This document shows, in pieces, positions 52,011 to 61,062 of a stretch of 64,000 nucleotides of DNA. The number at the start of each line of letters is the position of its first letter. Positions within the stretch are counted from its first letter, which is position 1. The stretch comes from Actinomycetota bacterium (GTDB lineage Bacteria; Actinomycetota; Coriobacteriia; Anaerosomatales; Anaerosomataceae), in assembly GCA_009773565.1 (NCBI GenBank), contig WSXY01000005.1, positions 1-64,000 on the forward strand. The letters are read 5' to 3'. The position numbers and the translations under genes are program-made. The notes below the pieces were generated by a model that worked only from the letters and a program-made list of their open reading frames with translations, had not been told where the DNA came from and did no database searches.

Positions 52011-52583
52011 ATGTCAAAGCGTCAGCTGGTGGTGTTCGTTGAGATTGCACTCACCCTTGCTCTGGGTGTGGTTTTGGGTTCTCTAAAGATCTGGCAGATG
52101 CCTCAGGGCGGCAGCATTTCACTCGGCATGCTGCCTGTGCTTGTACTCGCGCTGCGAAGAGGACCCCTGGTGGGAGTAGCGGCAGGTGCGTTGGGAGGGC
52201 TGCTCGGCCTTATTGTGGAGCCGCCGTTCATTGTTCACCCCGTCCAGTTCATCCTCGACTACCCTGTGGCATTCGCTGCTGTCGGCCTCGCCGGGTTGTT
52301 CTCGGCGTCCTGGAGGTCGTCGGCGCGCACACAAGCATGGAGCCGGGGGATTGCACTCGCGGTGATTCCCGGGGTGGCCACAGGTGCGCTACTTCGATAC
52401 GCAGCGCATGTCGTATCGGGAATCGTCTACTTCGCCGACTACGCGCAGGGACAGCCGGTCATTCTCTACTCGGCCATATACAACTCGTATGTACTCGTCT
52501 CAGCGCTCTTGTGCATGGGAGCTGCGATTCTCGTGCTGCCTGCGCTCGAGCGCGTTGTCCCCTCTGAGAATGAACGCTCATGA
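52011..52583 (+). CDS. thiT: ECF thiamine transporter substrate-binding subunit
   Basis: This 190-residue membrane protein has about six hydrophobic segments. It matches ThiT, the S component that captures thiamine: KIWQMPQGGSISLGMLPVLVLALRRG is the family hallmark in the first loop, and YNSYVL lies near the C-terminus. The energising EcfA/EcfA'/EcfT module is not in this window. AGTAGGAGTGTCCA precedes the ATG. It is controlled by the TPP riboswitch 80 bp upstream and overlaps thiN by 4 bp. Confidence 0.92.
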   Translation: MSKRQLVVFVEIALTLALGVVLGSLKIWQMPQGGSISLGMLPVLVLALRRGPLVGVAAGALGGLLGLIVEPPFIVHPVQFILDYPVAFAAVGLAGLFSASWRSSARTQAWSRGIALAVIPGVATGALLRYAAHVVSGIVYFADYAQGQPVILYSAIYNSYVLVSALLCMGAAILVLPALERVVPSENERS

Positions 52584-53245
52584 GCTCAACACTTATAGTC
52601 GGCGCTGCACCAGTTACTGATTCCCGTGCGTTCTATCGCGCACTTCTCACCGCAGCGGATCGGGTGATTGCTTGCGACGGAGCGGGGGAGTGGTGCGTTG
52701 CTCTTGGCCGATACCCCGACCTTGTGGTTGGCGATTTCGATTCCTCTGTCGCTGGGGCCGAAGACAGATTGGGTGCGCTCGGAATCCCGATCGAGCGCCA
52801 TCCGTCAGCGAAGGATGAGAGCGATCTTGACCTTGCGCTCGCGGTGGCGAGGCGAATGGGTTCATCAGGCGTGACGTTCACTGCAGCGTTCAGTGAGAGA
52901 CTCGACCACACGCTTGGCGCTCTTGGCACGCTCGTTCGCGCACGCGATCTTGCTCCATCCATTGAGGAACCCGACTTCATGGCGATGATCGTGGATGCAA
53001 AGGCGCGCTCATCCGTTCAGATGTCCGTCGCCATCGGCGCGACCGTCTCAGTTCTCGCACTGCAGGCCGCTTCCGGTGTGACGCTTGAGGGCCTCGAGTT
53101 CCCGCTCGTCAACGGGACTCTCTCGCTTCTGTCATCGCACGGCCTGAGCAACATTGCTCAGGCCAAACGTGTCACGGTGTCCGTCGCGGAGGGTACGCTT
53201 CTCGTGATAGCCTCACGCGAGGCGGTGGATTCGACGCGGGACTGA
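52580..53245 (+). CDS. thiN: Thiamine pyrophosphokinase
   Basis: The product has 221 residues. CDGAGEWCVALGRYPDLVVGDFDSS is the catalytic and metal-binding region, KDESDLDLAL the second conserved motif, and RLDHTLGALGTL the third. It converts imported thiamine to TPP. With ThiT it forms a salvage unit under TPP control, so the organism can live on external thiamine. The ATG overlaps the thiT TGA. No de novo thi genes are in the window. Confidence 0.93.
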   Translation: MSSTLIVGAAPVTDSRAFYRALLTAADRVIACDGAGEWCVALGRYPDLVVGDFDSSVAGAEDRLGALGIPIERHPSAKDESDLDLALAVARRMGSSGVTFTAAFSERLDHTLGALGTLVRARDLAPSIEEPDFMAMIVDAKARSSVQMSVAIGATVSVLALQAASGVTLEGLEFPLVNGTLSLLSSHGLSNIAQAKRVTVSVAEGTLLVIASREAVDSTRD

Positions 53246-53319
53246 AGACAACTGATTCTCGTGCCGATAAGCCTTAGGCAGGCCGAATCGGGCTGCTGAC
53301 GGCACAGGCGGGGGAGAGC

Positions 53320-55083
53320 GTGGCACCAGTACGACCCATGAACGCTGTTCGATTCCGCGGGCGCGGTGATAGTGTGCTGCTCGCGGTACTTGCCTTGTTG
53401 TCAGGTATTTTCGCCGCAGTCGCCCATTCCCCAATCCTTGCGGCCTTGGCCTTCGGATCGCTTGTAGCTCTTCTCATTGCGTTGATCGTTCCGTCTCGAA
53501 GCCGCTCCGACGCGCAACACGTTGCAGCGGACGCGTCTGAGGCGTCGCCTCCTGCGTCTCCCGCTGAGCCTCGTACGATGCTCATTCCGCCGACATTGGA
53601 CAACACTGCGCTCCTGCACGTACTCGCCGGTGCACTCGGCGCCGAGGCGCCAGTCGTAGCGGTTCATCTCTGGCTTCAGGATCCGTCGTCTGCAACGCTG
53701 CGACTCGTCACCTCAATCGGCCCCATGAGCCCGTCGCCCCAGCCCGTAGCGCTCGATGATCCGATCCTTGGGGCGGCGGTTCGCAATGGCGTTGCCATGC
53801 TTCAACCGCTCGCGAAGGTGCAAACGGCCGAAACCTCGCAGATAATCTGGCGTTTTGCGCTCCCGCTGTGTCCGGGCGAGGCGAACGGCGTGGTGGCTGC
53901 AGACCTTTCGGTCGAGAACGACCCGGACGGCGGCAGTCTCGCACGACTCTCAGCTCCGCTTCTGGGGCCCCTTGCGGGTGGTCTGGCACTTCACGTCGCG
54001 CATATCGAGACAGAAATGGCGACCGCACTGCTTGAGGTCGCGAGAGATCTCAGCCGGCTGCTCGATCCGGACGAGGTTCTCGCCACGGCGCTCCGTACAG
54101 CTATGTCAATCTCCGAGGCGGCCACGGGCAGTCTCATGCTGATCGATCCGGACTCCGGCAAGCTTGTCATCGCCAAGGCACACGGACTCCCGCAGAAGGT
54201 GGTGGCCGAAACCAACCTCTCCGAGGGCGAAGGCATTGCCGGTTGGGTTCTCTCTACAGGCCAGCCGCTGCTCATTGAAGATCTCTCGACGCAACCACAG
54301 ACCGGTAGACGACATGGTGTGCGCTCGGCGGTTTCGGTACCCATTGCAGACAGTGACGGGGCACTCGGAGTCATCAACGTGGGGAGCAGGGGCTTCCCGG
54401 CGCGCTTCACCGAGTCACATATGCATGCGCTTGAGACGCTCGGTAAGCAGACTGCGGTTGCACTGCGCAACGCACGAGCACTCACATCAACCCGGGAACT
54501 CTACTTCGACACCCTCAAGGCACTCTCGCTGGCACTTGAGACCAAGGATCCATACGCACGCGGGGGTACGGAGCGCGTGCTCGCGCTTGCGACCGCCATA
54601 GGTGAGGCATACGGGCTGCCTGATGACGAGCAGGAAGCGCTCAGAGTCGCCTCCCTGCTGCATGACATCGGCATGTCCACCGCCGGGGATTCGCTCGGGT
54701 CCGGTCGACGCCCGCTCTCGACTATCGAGCACGGACTCGTCAAACTGCATCCCCAGATCGCAGCCGAGATACTCGATGAGCTTCCCGCACTCCGCAGCGT
54801 CGCGCCTATCGTCTACCACCACCACGAATGGTTTGACGGGCAAGGCTACCTCAATGGTCTATCCGGCGAGGCGATCCCACTCGGTGCGCGCATACTTGCT
54901 GTCGCGGACGCGTATGTCGCGATGACTTCCGGCCGTTCATATCGCGCGGCGCTTTCGCAGTCTCAGGCGATGGGTGAACTCCAGGAAAAGGCAGGAACCC
55001 AGTTCGACCCCGCTGTTGTTGATGTCCTTCGAGACATCCTCCGAGCGGGAAACGACCGGGCTCCTGATTGGATGCGATCCTAA
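53320..55083 (+). CDS. Membrane protein with GAF and divergent HD-GYP domains
   Basis: The product has 587 residues, starting at GTG (ATG 53338 is an alternative). Two membrane segments (about 19-38 and 40-57) are followed by a Pro/Ala/Ser linker, an N-terminal regulatory region, a GAF domain (about 230-385; LMLIDPDSGKLVIAKAHGLP) and a C-terminal HD-GYP phosphodiesterase-like domain. The latter has LLHDIGM, HPQIAAEIL, YHHHEWFDGQGYLNGL and VADAYVAM. The His before ERV in the usual DPYTxGHxxRV helix is Gly here (DPYARGGTERV), and GYP reads GYL. It may have altered metal use or be a sensor. If active it would hydrolyse cyclic di-GMP. Confidence 0.82.
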   Translation: MAPVRPMNAVRFRGRGDSVLLAVLALLSGIFAAVAHSPILAALAFGSLVALLIALIVPSRSRSDAQHVAADASEASPPASPAEPRTMLIPPTLDNTALLHVLAGALGAEAPVVAVHLWLQDPSSATLRLVTSIGPMSPSPQPVALDDPILGAAVRNGVAMLQPLAKVQTAETSQIIWRFALPLCPGEANGVVAADLSVENDPDGGSLARLSAPLLGPLAGGLALHVAHIETEMATALLEVARDLSRLLDPDEVLATALRTAMSISEAATGSLMLIDPDSGKLVIAKAHGLPQKVVAETNLSEGEGIAGWVLSTGQPLLIEDLSTQPQTGRRHGVRSAVSVPIADSDGALGVINVGSRGFPARFTESHMHALETLGKQTAVALRNARALTSTRELYFDTLKALSLALETKDPYARGGTERVLALATAIGEAYGLPDDEQEALRVASLLHDIGMSTAGDSLGSGRRPLSTIEHGLVKLHPQIAAEILDELPALRSVAPIVYHHHEWFDGQGYLNGLSGEAIPLGARILAVADAYVAMTSGRSYRAALSQSQAMGELQEKAGTQFDPAVVDVLRDILRAGNDRAPDWMRS

Positions 55084-55101
55084 ATACCGCGGTAGAACAG
55101 T

Positions 55102-55290
55102 CTAGCCGCGCACGACCTTGCCAGCCTTGAGGCACTTGGTGCACACGTTCATCTTCTTGGTGGTGCCTTCGACGACAACGTGTACCTTCTGGATGTTCGG
55201 GAACACCATACGGTTCGTGACGCGGTGCGAGTGGCTGACGTTGCGGCCGGCGGCCGGGTGCTTGCCACACACAGTGCATACCTGGGACAT
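55102..55290 (-). CDS. rpmB: 50S ribosomal protein L28, zinc-binding form
   Basis: The product has 62 residues. [27 protein letters not shown] is the L28 signature, with a CX2C pair near the start and a second CX2C pair in VCTKCLKAG, so it is the C+ (zinc ribbon) paralogue. Such forms are common in high-GC Gram-positives. A TTGCCC-17-TATTAT promoter lies 65 bp upstream on the same strand. It is transcribed divergently from the asp23 operon. Confidence 0.95.
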   Translation of the reverse strand: MSQVCTVCGKHPAAGRNVSHSHRVTNRMVFPNIQKVHVVVEGTTKKMNVCTKCLKAGKVVRG

Positions 55291-55357
55291 CGTCTAACTC
55301 CTGTCGTATATCATCGGCCCGCACAGAAGCAGGACCGGACGGGGCGAAAGCGCAGCG

Positions 55358-55386
55358 ATAATACCATGCGTGCACTTCACGGGCAA
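55358..55386 (-). promoter_or_regulatory. rpmB promoter
   Basis: On the minus strand TTGCCC (55386-55381) and TATTAT (55363-55358) are 17 bp apart. Predicted start is near 55351, giving a leader of about 60 nt. Confidence 0.65.
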
Positions 55387-55489
55387 GGCGAACACGCAGC
55401 GTAGCGACGGTGTGCATGTCCGCGACCTCCGCTATACTACACAACGCGCACAACTTGCGCGGTAACCGCTCTTCCAAGGAGGGCCTCCG

Positions 55490-55840
55490 ATGGCGGATGT
55501 TGTACAAGGAACCGTGACTATCGCGAACGATGTCCTGTGCGACATCGCCGGTTTCGTCGCGCTTGAGTGCTATGGCGTTGTCGGGATGGCGAGTCCCTCG
55601 CTTCGCGACGGTGTTGCTCAACTGCTTTCCAGAGATAAGTTGCGCAAGGGTGTCGCCGTGACAAATGTCGATGAACGAAAGATTCAAGTCGGCCTATACA
55701 TCGTCATAGAGCACGGAACGAACCTTGCCGAGGTGTCTCGCAACCTCACTGATCGCGTGAAATACGCTCTGACCCACGACGCGGATGTTCAGGTCGCTTC
55801 GGTGGATGTGCATGTCCAGGGCATCAAGGTCCGCAAGTGA
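55490..55840 (+). CDS. Asp23/Gls24 family envelope stress response protein
   Basis: The product has 116 residues. GTVTIANDVLCDIAGFVALECYGVVGM and DRVKYALTHDADVQVASVDVHVQGIKV match the Asp23 family. Members sit at the cytoplasmic membrane or regulate membrane-lipid functions. Asp23 genes next to fakA (yloV) are a widespread arrangement in Gram-positives. The ATG follows AAGGAGGGCCTCCG. A TATACT at 55433-55438 is a -10 candidate. Its TGA overlaps a possible GTG start of fakA. Confidence 0.88.
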   Translation: MADVVQGTVTIANDVLCDIAGFVALECYGVVGMASPSLRDGVAQLLSRDKLRKGVAVTNVDERKIQVGLYIVIEHGTNLAEVSRNLTDRVKYALTHDADVQVASVDVHVQGIKVRK

Positions 55841-55854
55841 CGCTGGAGACATCG

Positions 55855-57474
55855 ATGACCACCAAAGACGCAACTCCCGACGTTCTCGATCTCATCGCTG
55901 CCGCAGCCTCGGCCCTCAAAGAACGTCGAGAAGAGATCAACCGTCTCAACGTGTTTCCCGTTCCGGACGGGGACACCGGCACCAACATGAGCCTCACTAT
56001 GGACGCAGTAACCACGGCTCTCGCTGCGCTGGATCCCGATCCGTCCGTTGCCGAGATTTGCAAAGCTATCACTCACGGATCGCTCATGGGTGCGCGCGGC
56101 AATTCCGGCGTTATCCTGAGCCAGATACTTCGCGGCCTTTGTGAAGCAATCGGTGCAAGCACCGAGTCTTCATCATCAGTCCTTGCTGATGCGCTGCAGC
56201 GCTCGGTGACCGTGGCCTTCCAGGCGGTACGAAAGCCGGTGGAGGGGACGATGCTGACGGTTCTCAAGGATGCTTCCGAGGCTGCCACTGCCGGCGCCCG
56301 GGCATCGGCATCGCTTGACGAGGTTCTCGACATGGTCGTCAAGGCCTCCTTCGAGTCTGTCCGTCGCGGGCCCGACCTGCTTCCGGTTCTCAAGGAGCAC
56401 GGCGTGGTCGATGCCGGCGGCTTCGGACTTGCGATTCTCGCCGAAGGATTCGTCACCGGTATGGACGGACATGTGTTCTCCGAGCATGACATCGCGGTCG
56501 CCACAGGCGAGCTCGCTGTCAGCCCGGTGAATGACTGGGATGATGACGAGTACCTCTACTGCACCGAGTTCCTGTTGCATGACGCCGACGCTGACAAGTC
56601 GTCTGTCGCCGACTGGATTGCAGCAAAGGGTGGCTCGGAGCTTGTCGTAGGCGATAGAGAGACCTATAAGATCCACGTGCACACTGATGACCCCGGTGCC
56701 GTCTTGAGCTGGGCTACCTCGATTGGCGATGTGGCCGACGTCCATATCAATAATATGCGGCGTCAGACCGCGGAGCGCACCGAGCATCTCAAGGCCGAAG
56801 GTGCGGCGCCCACGCCGTTCAAGCCCGTCGGCTTTGTTGCAGTTGCAGCAGGAGACGGGTTGTCGGACATCCTTCGGAGCCTCGGCGTCGACGCGATTGT
56901 CAGCGGCGGTCAGACCATGAACCCTTCGACCGCCGAAATCTTCGCTGCGGTCGAGACCGTTCGAGCCGACAAGGTCGTTATTCTCCCCAACAACAAGAAC
57001 ATCATCATGGCAGCCCAGCAGGTTATCGGCCTCGATGAGCGTCCGGTTGCCGTGATTCCGACGACGTCGGTGCCCGAGGCCTTCTCGGCGCTGCTTGGTT
57101 TTGATCAGACACTCCCGTTTGATGAGGCCGTTGCCGAGATGACCGCTGCAGCCGAGGGCGTTCGTACCGGCGAAGTGACCACGGCCGTGAAGAACGCCAA
57201 GGGCAAGGTCGGCGCCATCAAGCAGGGGCAGGTAATCGGCATCTCCGACCATGAGATCGAAGTCGTTGGTGACGATGTTATCGACGTTGCACTCAAGCTA
57301 ATCGCCCTCCTTTCTGAAGACGCCGAGACCCTCACTATCCTTGCCGGCGAGGAGTTCGACGACGCTTCGCTGGCACGCCTCGCATCCGAAGCAGAGACCG
57401 CCAACCCGTCCCTTGAAGTCGAGACCCATCGCGGCGGCCAGCCGCTCTATCCCGTCATCATCGGTCTCGAATAG
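55855..57474 (+). CDS. fakA: Fatty acid kinase catalytic subunit FakA (DAK2/YloV family)
   Basis: The product has about 539 residues. The N-terminal DhaL-type ATP-binding domain contains NRLNVFPVPDGDTGTNMSLT and GARGNSGVILSQILRG, the nucleotide-Mg site. The middle and C-terminal parts carry the FakA family domains (KIHVHTDDPG, ILPNNKNIIMAAQQ). FakA phosphorylates fatty acids bound to FakB, feeding PlsY-type lipid synthesis, whose plsY/plsC genes also lie in this window. I prefer the ATG at 55855 behind GGAG. A GTG at 55837 overlapping the asp23 stop would add six residues. Confidence 0.9.
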   Translation: MTTKDATPDVLDLIAAAASALKERREEINRLNVFPVPDGDTGTNMSLTMDAVTTALAALDPDPSVAEICKAITHGSLMGARGNSGVILSQILRGLCEAIGASTESSSSVLADALQRSVTVAFQAVRKPVEGTMLTVLKDASEAATAGARASASLDEVLDMVVKASFESVRRGPDLLPVLKEHGVVDAGGFGLAILAEGFVTGMDGHVFSEHDIAVATGELAVSPVNDWDDDEYLYCTEFLLHDADADKSSVADWIAAKGGSELVVGDRETYKIHVHTDDPGAVLSWATSIGDVADVHINNMRRQTAERTEHLKAEGAAPTPFKPVGFVAVAAGDGLSDILRSLGVDAIVSGGQTMNPSTAEIFAAVETVRADKVVILPNNKNIIMAAQQVIGLDERPVAVIPTTSVPEAFSALLGFDQTLPFDEAVAEMTAAAEGVRTGEVTTAVKNAKGKVGAIKQGQVIGISDHEIEVVGDDVIDVALKLIALLSEDAETLTILAGEEFDDASLARLASEAETANPSLEVETHRGGQPLYPVIIGLE

Positions 57475-57510
57475 GCACGGTCCGTCCGGCAGCAAACAGG
57501 GAGGCTCCAA

Positions 57511-58362
57511 ATGGGCAAGGTCGGTCTCGTATGCGACAGCACCTGTGATCTCGGTCCCGAATGGCTTGCACAGCACGATGTGGTCATGGTGCCGCTTAAA
57601 GTCCTCTTCGGAGATACGACCTATCTCGACTGGATCGACCTTACACCCGAGGCGTTCTACGAGAAGCTCGCAACCTCACCGATCCTGCCTAAGACCTCAC
57701 AACCATCACCGGCTGAATTCGCCGCAGTCTATGCGGCTCTCGCGGAGCAGGGCTGCGAGGAGATCGTCTCGATACACCTGACGGCCGCGCTGTCCGGTAC
57801 GTTTGAATCTGCGATGCTCGCCGCCTCAGGGTCGAAGATTCCGGTACGCGTCGTTGACACTCACACCGTATCTGCCGGGCTCGCGATGACCATTCAGGCG
57901 GCGCTCGACGCACGTGCTGCGGGCGAGGATGCCGCTGGTATCGAGGCGGCTGCGCGCTATTCCGTCGACAACACGCAGCTCCTCTTCGCGCTCGATACGC
58001 TTGACTACCTCGTCAAGGGCGGGCGTGCCGGCAAGGCACAAGGACTGGCGGCGTCGCTCCTTAACATCAAGCCGGTGCTGACCTTCAACAACGAGGGCAC
58101 TATCGAGCCGTTCAAGAAGGTCAAGGGCACCAAGAAGGCACTTACGGAGATCGCTGCACGCGTCGCAGAAGCGTCGAACGGACGAAAGGTTCGCGTGTCG
58201 CTCCTCCATTCGCTCGCCCCCGAGCTCGCGAACGATCTGCTCGCAGAGATTGCAGCAACAGGCGTCGACTATGAACTGGTGCACACGACCATCGTTGGCG
58301 CAGTGATCGGCACGTACGCCGGCCCCCGAGCCGTAGGCGCGGTCTACTGCCCGGTACAATAG
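57511..58362 (+). CDS. DegV/FakB family fatty acid-binding protein
   Basis: The product has 283 residues. VCDSTCDLGPEW, LPKTSQPSP, SIHLTAALSGTFESA (the hydroxyl/backbone contacts for the fatty acid carboxylate), VVDTHTVSAGLAMTIQ, and a LFALDTLDYLVKGGRAGKAQ motif are DegV-typical. It presents a fatty acid to FakA, encoded 36 bp upstream. Which fatty acid it prefers cannot be told. The ATG is preceded by AGGGAGGCTCCAA. The recG ATG follows 7 bp after the stop. Confidence 0.9.
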   Translation: MGKVGLVCDSTCDLGPEWLAQHDVVMVPLKVLFGDTTYLDWIDLTPEAFYEKLATSPILPKTSQPSPAEFAAVYAALAEQGCEEIVSIHLTAALSGTFESAMLAASGSKIPVRVVDTHTVSAGLAMTIQAALDARAAGEDAAGIEAAARYSVDNTQLLFALDTLDYLVKGGRAGKAQGLAASLLNIKPVLTFNNEGTIEPFKKVKGTKKALTEIAARVAEASNGRKVRVSLLHSLAPELANDLLAEIAATGVDYELVHTTIVGAVIGTYAGPRAVGAVYCPVQ

Positions 58363-58369
58363 CCGCATC

Positions 58370-60490
58370 ATGTCATCTGCGGGTCAAACGAGATTCACAG
58401 CGGTTGAACCCGAAGCAATCGACCTGTGGGGCCAGCCGGTCTCCACACTCCGTTACGTCGACACCCGCCGCGCTGAGGCTCTCACGCGTCTTGGAATCGA
58501 GACGGTCGGTGACCTTGCGCGACACTACCCGTTCCGTTATCTCGACCTGACAACGGCTTCCGCCATTCGCGATGTGCCGCTTGGCGCCGATGCGACGGTT
58601 CTCGGCACAGTGCGCGATGTCCGCGTGAAACGGCCTCGACCGCGCCTGACGATCATAGAAGTCGCCGTCGCCGACGAGACCGGGGTTGTCGTCGGAGTGT
58701 GGTTCAACCAGCCGTACGTGGCGCAGCGGGTCAAGGTGGACGACCGCGTCGCAATGGCCGGAAGAGTCGAGATGGACTTCGGGCTGCGCCAGATGAAGTC
58801 ACCTTTCCTTGAGCGGATGGATGCAGCGGAATCGCCCAAAGAGCTGGGACGTGTCCTGCCCGTTCATCGTGCGACTGAGGGATTGTCTACCACCTGGATG
58901 AGGAAGCTTGTCGCGGAGGCGCTTTCCGAGGTAGGGGAGCTGCCGGATTCGCTTCCGTCGAGTGTGCGCATCGCTCGCGGACTGCCGCCGCTCAGATGGG
59001 CGCTGAACGCGATCCACTTCCCGGAGAGTACGCACGACGTCGAGCCCGCACGACGTCGCCTCGCCTACGATGAGTTCTTCGCCCTGCAGCTTGCGATGGC
59101 CACGCGCAGACACCGCACGGTACTAGAACGTCCGGGTCACGCGCACAAGACAACTGGTTCTCACCTGAAACGCATGAAAGCCGCGCTTCCATTCCCGCTG
59201 ACGAAGGATCAGACGAAGGCCCTCTCCGAGGTCTTCGCTGACATGAAGCAGGCGCGACCGATGAATCGCATGTTGCTCGGCGACGTCGGCACCGGGAAGA
59301 CGGCGGTTGCCGCGCTTGCGCTTGCCGCCGTTGCTGATTCGGGTTCGCAGGCCGCGATGATGGCACCCACCGAGGTGCTTGCCTCGCAGTATTCGCGTGC
59401 AGTTGGGCCCTGGCTCGACGCTGCCGGAGTCAAGTGGGAGATTCTCACGGGCAGCACGTCGGCCGCGGAGCGCAAGCGCATTCTCGCTGGCATCGCGGAC
59501 GGGTCCGTGACGGTTGCGTTCGGCACCCACGCCCTCATCCAGCCAGACGTCGATTACGCGACTCTGACCTTGGCGATCGTTGACGAGCAGCACCGGTTCG
59601 GTGTGCAGCAGCGTCTTTCGCTCCGAGAGAAGGGCGAGACCGCCGACCTGCTCGTCATGACGGCTACACCCATTCCGAGAAGCCTTGCGCTGACCGCCTA
59701 CGGTGACCTCGCCACGTCCTACCTGCGAGAACGTCCCGGCGCACGTCCTGCCGACCACGTCACGACGCGGCTCGTCCCGCGCGGCGGGCGGGCGGAAGCG
59801 TATGATGCGGTCCGAGCTGCTGTTGCGGCCGGTCGCCAGGCGTACGTCGTGTGCGCGCTCGTCGACGAGTCGGACTCTGCCGAAGCACGCGCGGCCACCC
59901 GGGAAGCAGAGCGCCTTCGCACGCAGGTCTTCCCGCAGCTTCGCGTCGGGCTCCTGACCGGAAAGATGCGTCCGGCCGAGAAGATCGCAAGCATGGAAGC
60001 GTTCAGGGCCGGTGAGGTTGATGTTCTGGTCGCCACGACGGTCATCGAGGTTGGCGTCGACGTCCCGAATGCGACGATCATGCTCGTTGAGGATGCCGAG
60101 CGTTTCGGTCTGGCACAACTCCATCAGCTCCGGGGTCGCATCGGTCGAGGCGACCATCCGGGAGAGTTCCTCGTGTTCGCAGATGCGAAGACGGAGGACA
60201 GTAGACGCCGGATGCAGGCAATCGCCACTACCAACGACGGATTCGCCCTTGCCGAGGAGGACCTCCTGCTCCGTGGAGAGGGAGATCTCCTCGGACTGCG
60301 TCAGAGCGGACTTCCCGGGCTCTGTGCCGCTTCACTCACCGGTGATCGCGATCTGTTGGAATTCGCCCGGGCCGACGCGTTCGAGCTCATCGCTAGCGAT
60401 CCCCACCTGGCGCGACCCGAGCACGCTCTGCTCGCCCGGGAGAACGCGAGGCTTCTGACGGATGCCGGAGAGTGGGTGCGCAGCGGATGA
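58370..60490 (+). CDS. recG: ATP-dependent DNA helicase RecG
   Basis: The product has 706 residues. An N-terminal wedge domain with an OB-fold (VLGTVRDVRVKRPRPRLTIIEV) is followed by helicase motifs: GDVGTGKTAVA (I), DEQHRFGVQQR (II, DEQH), TATPIPRSLA (III), and QLRGRIGRG (VI), ending with the RecG C-terminal TRG-like region. It reverses stalled forks and branch-migrates recombination intermediates. It overlaps rsmD by 4 bp. Confidence 0.96.
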   Translation: MSSAGQTRFTAVEPEAIDLWGQPVSTLRYVDTRRAEALTRLGIETVGDLARHYPFRYLDLTTASAIRDVPLGADATVLGTVRDVRVKRPRPRLTIIEVAVADETGVVVGVWFNQPYVAQRVKVDDRVAMAGRVEMDFGLRQMKSPFLERMDAAESPKELGRVLPVHRATEGLSTTWMRKLVAEALSEVGELPDSLPSSVRIARGLPPLRWALNAIHFPESTHDVEPARRRLAYDEFFALQLAMATRRHRTVLERPGHAHKTTGSHLKRMKAALPFPLTKDQTKALSEVFADMKQARPMNRMLLGDVGTGKTAVAALALAAVADSGSQAAMMAPTEVLASQYSRAVGPWLDAAGVKWEILTGSTSAAERKRILAGIADGSVTVAFGTHALIQPDVDYATLTLAIVDEQHRFGVQQRLSLREKGETADLLVMTATPIPRSLALTAYGDLATSYLRERPGARPADHVTTRLVPRGGRAEAYDAVRAAVAAGRQAYVVCALVDESDSAEARAATREAERLRTQVFPQLRVGLLTGKMRPAEKIASMEAFRAGEVDVLVATTVIEVGVDVPNATIMLVEDAERFGLAQLHQLRGRIGRGDHPGEFLVFADAKTEDSRRRMQAIATTNDGFALAEEDLLLRGEGDLLGLRQSGLPGLCAASLTGDRDLLEFARADAFELIASDPHLARPEHALLARENARLLTDAGEWVRSG

Positions 60491-61062
60491 GAATCGTCGC
60501 AGGCGAGTGGCGTGGGCGGATACTTCTCGCCCCGAAGGGTGCGGACACGCGTCCGACGTCCGACCGCGTCCGGGAGGCGGTCTTCTCCGCGCTGCAATCT
60601 CGCATTGGCAGCCTTGAAGGCGCTACAGTTCTCGACCCTTTCGCCGGGAGCGGAGCTCTTGTCTTGGAGGCACTGTCCCGTGGCGCCGATTCTGCGGTGG
60701 CAATCGATCAGGACCGCGCCGCGCGGGACGCCATAGCCCGTAATGCCGTTGCTCTCGGCTGCTCCGATAAGATCACCACATTAGGTGGGGACGCGTTCCG
60801 CCTCGCCCGAGGCGGCCTGCACGGAGGGGCCTTTACGTTGCTCTTTCTCGACCCTCCCTATAAAATCGTTCCGGCGCTGGTCAGCCAGCTTATGGAAGAC
60901 CTCGCCGAGAGTGGTGCGCTCGCTCCGGGCGCAGTCGTTGTGTACGAGCACGCGAGCCGGGCTGTTCCGGTATGGCCCGAGGGATTTGCCGTAACCGGGG
61001 AGCGTACGTACGGCACCACAGCAATCTCGTACGCGACCTATGAAGGGAAGCGACTGACGTGA
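60487..61062 (+). CDS. rsmD: 16S rRNA (guanine-966-N2)-methyltransferase
   Basis: The product has 191 residues. MRIVAGEWRGRILLAPKG is the RsmD opening, RPTSDRVREAVFSAL the second block, VLDPFAGSGALVLEALSRGA the SAM site, and LLFLDPPYK the catalytic DPPY motif. The ATG overlaps the recG TGA. A GTG at 60472 would add five residues. The 4-bp overlap with coaD is a classic rsmD-coaD pair. Confidence 0.95.
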   Translation: MRIVAGEWRGRILLAPKGADTRPTSDRVREAVFSALQSRIGSLEGATVLDPFAGSGALVLEALSRGADSAVAIDQDRAARDAIARNAVALGCSDKITTLGGDAFRLARGGLHGGAFTLLFLDPPYKIVPALVSQLMEDLAESGALAPGAVVVYEHASRAVPVWPEGFAVTGERTYGTTAISYATYEGKRLT

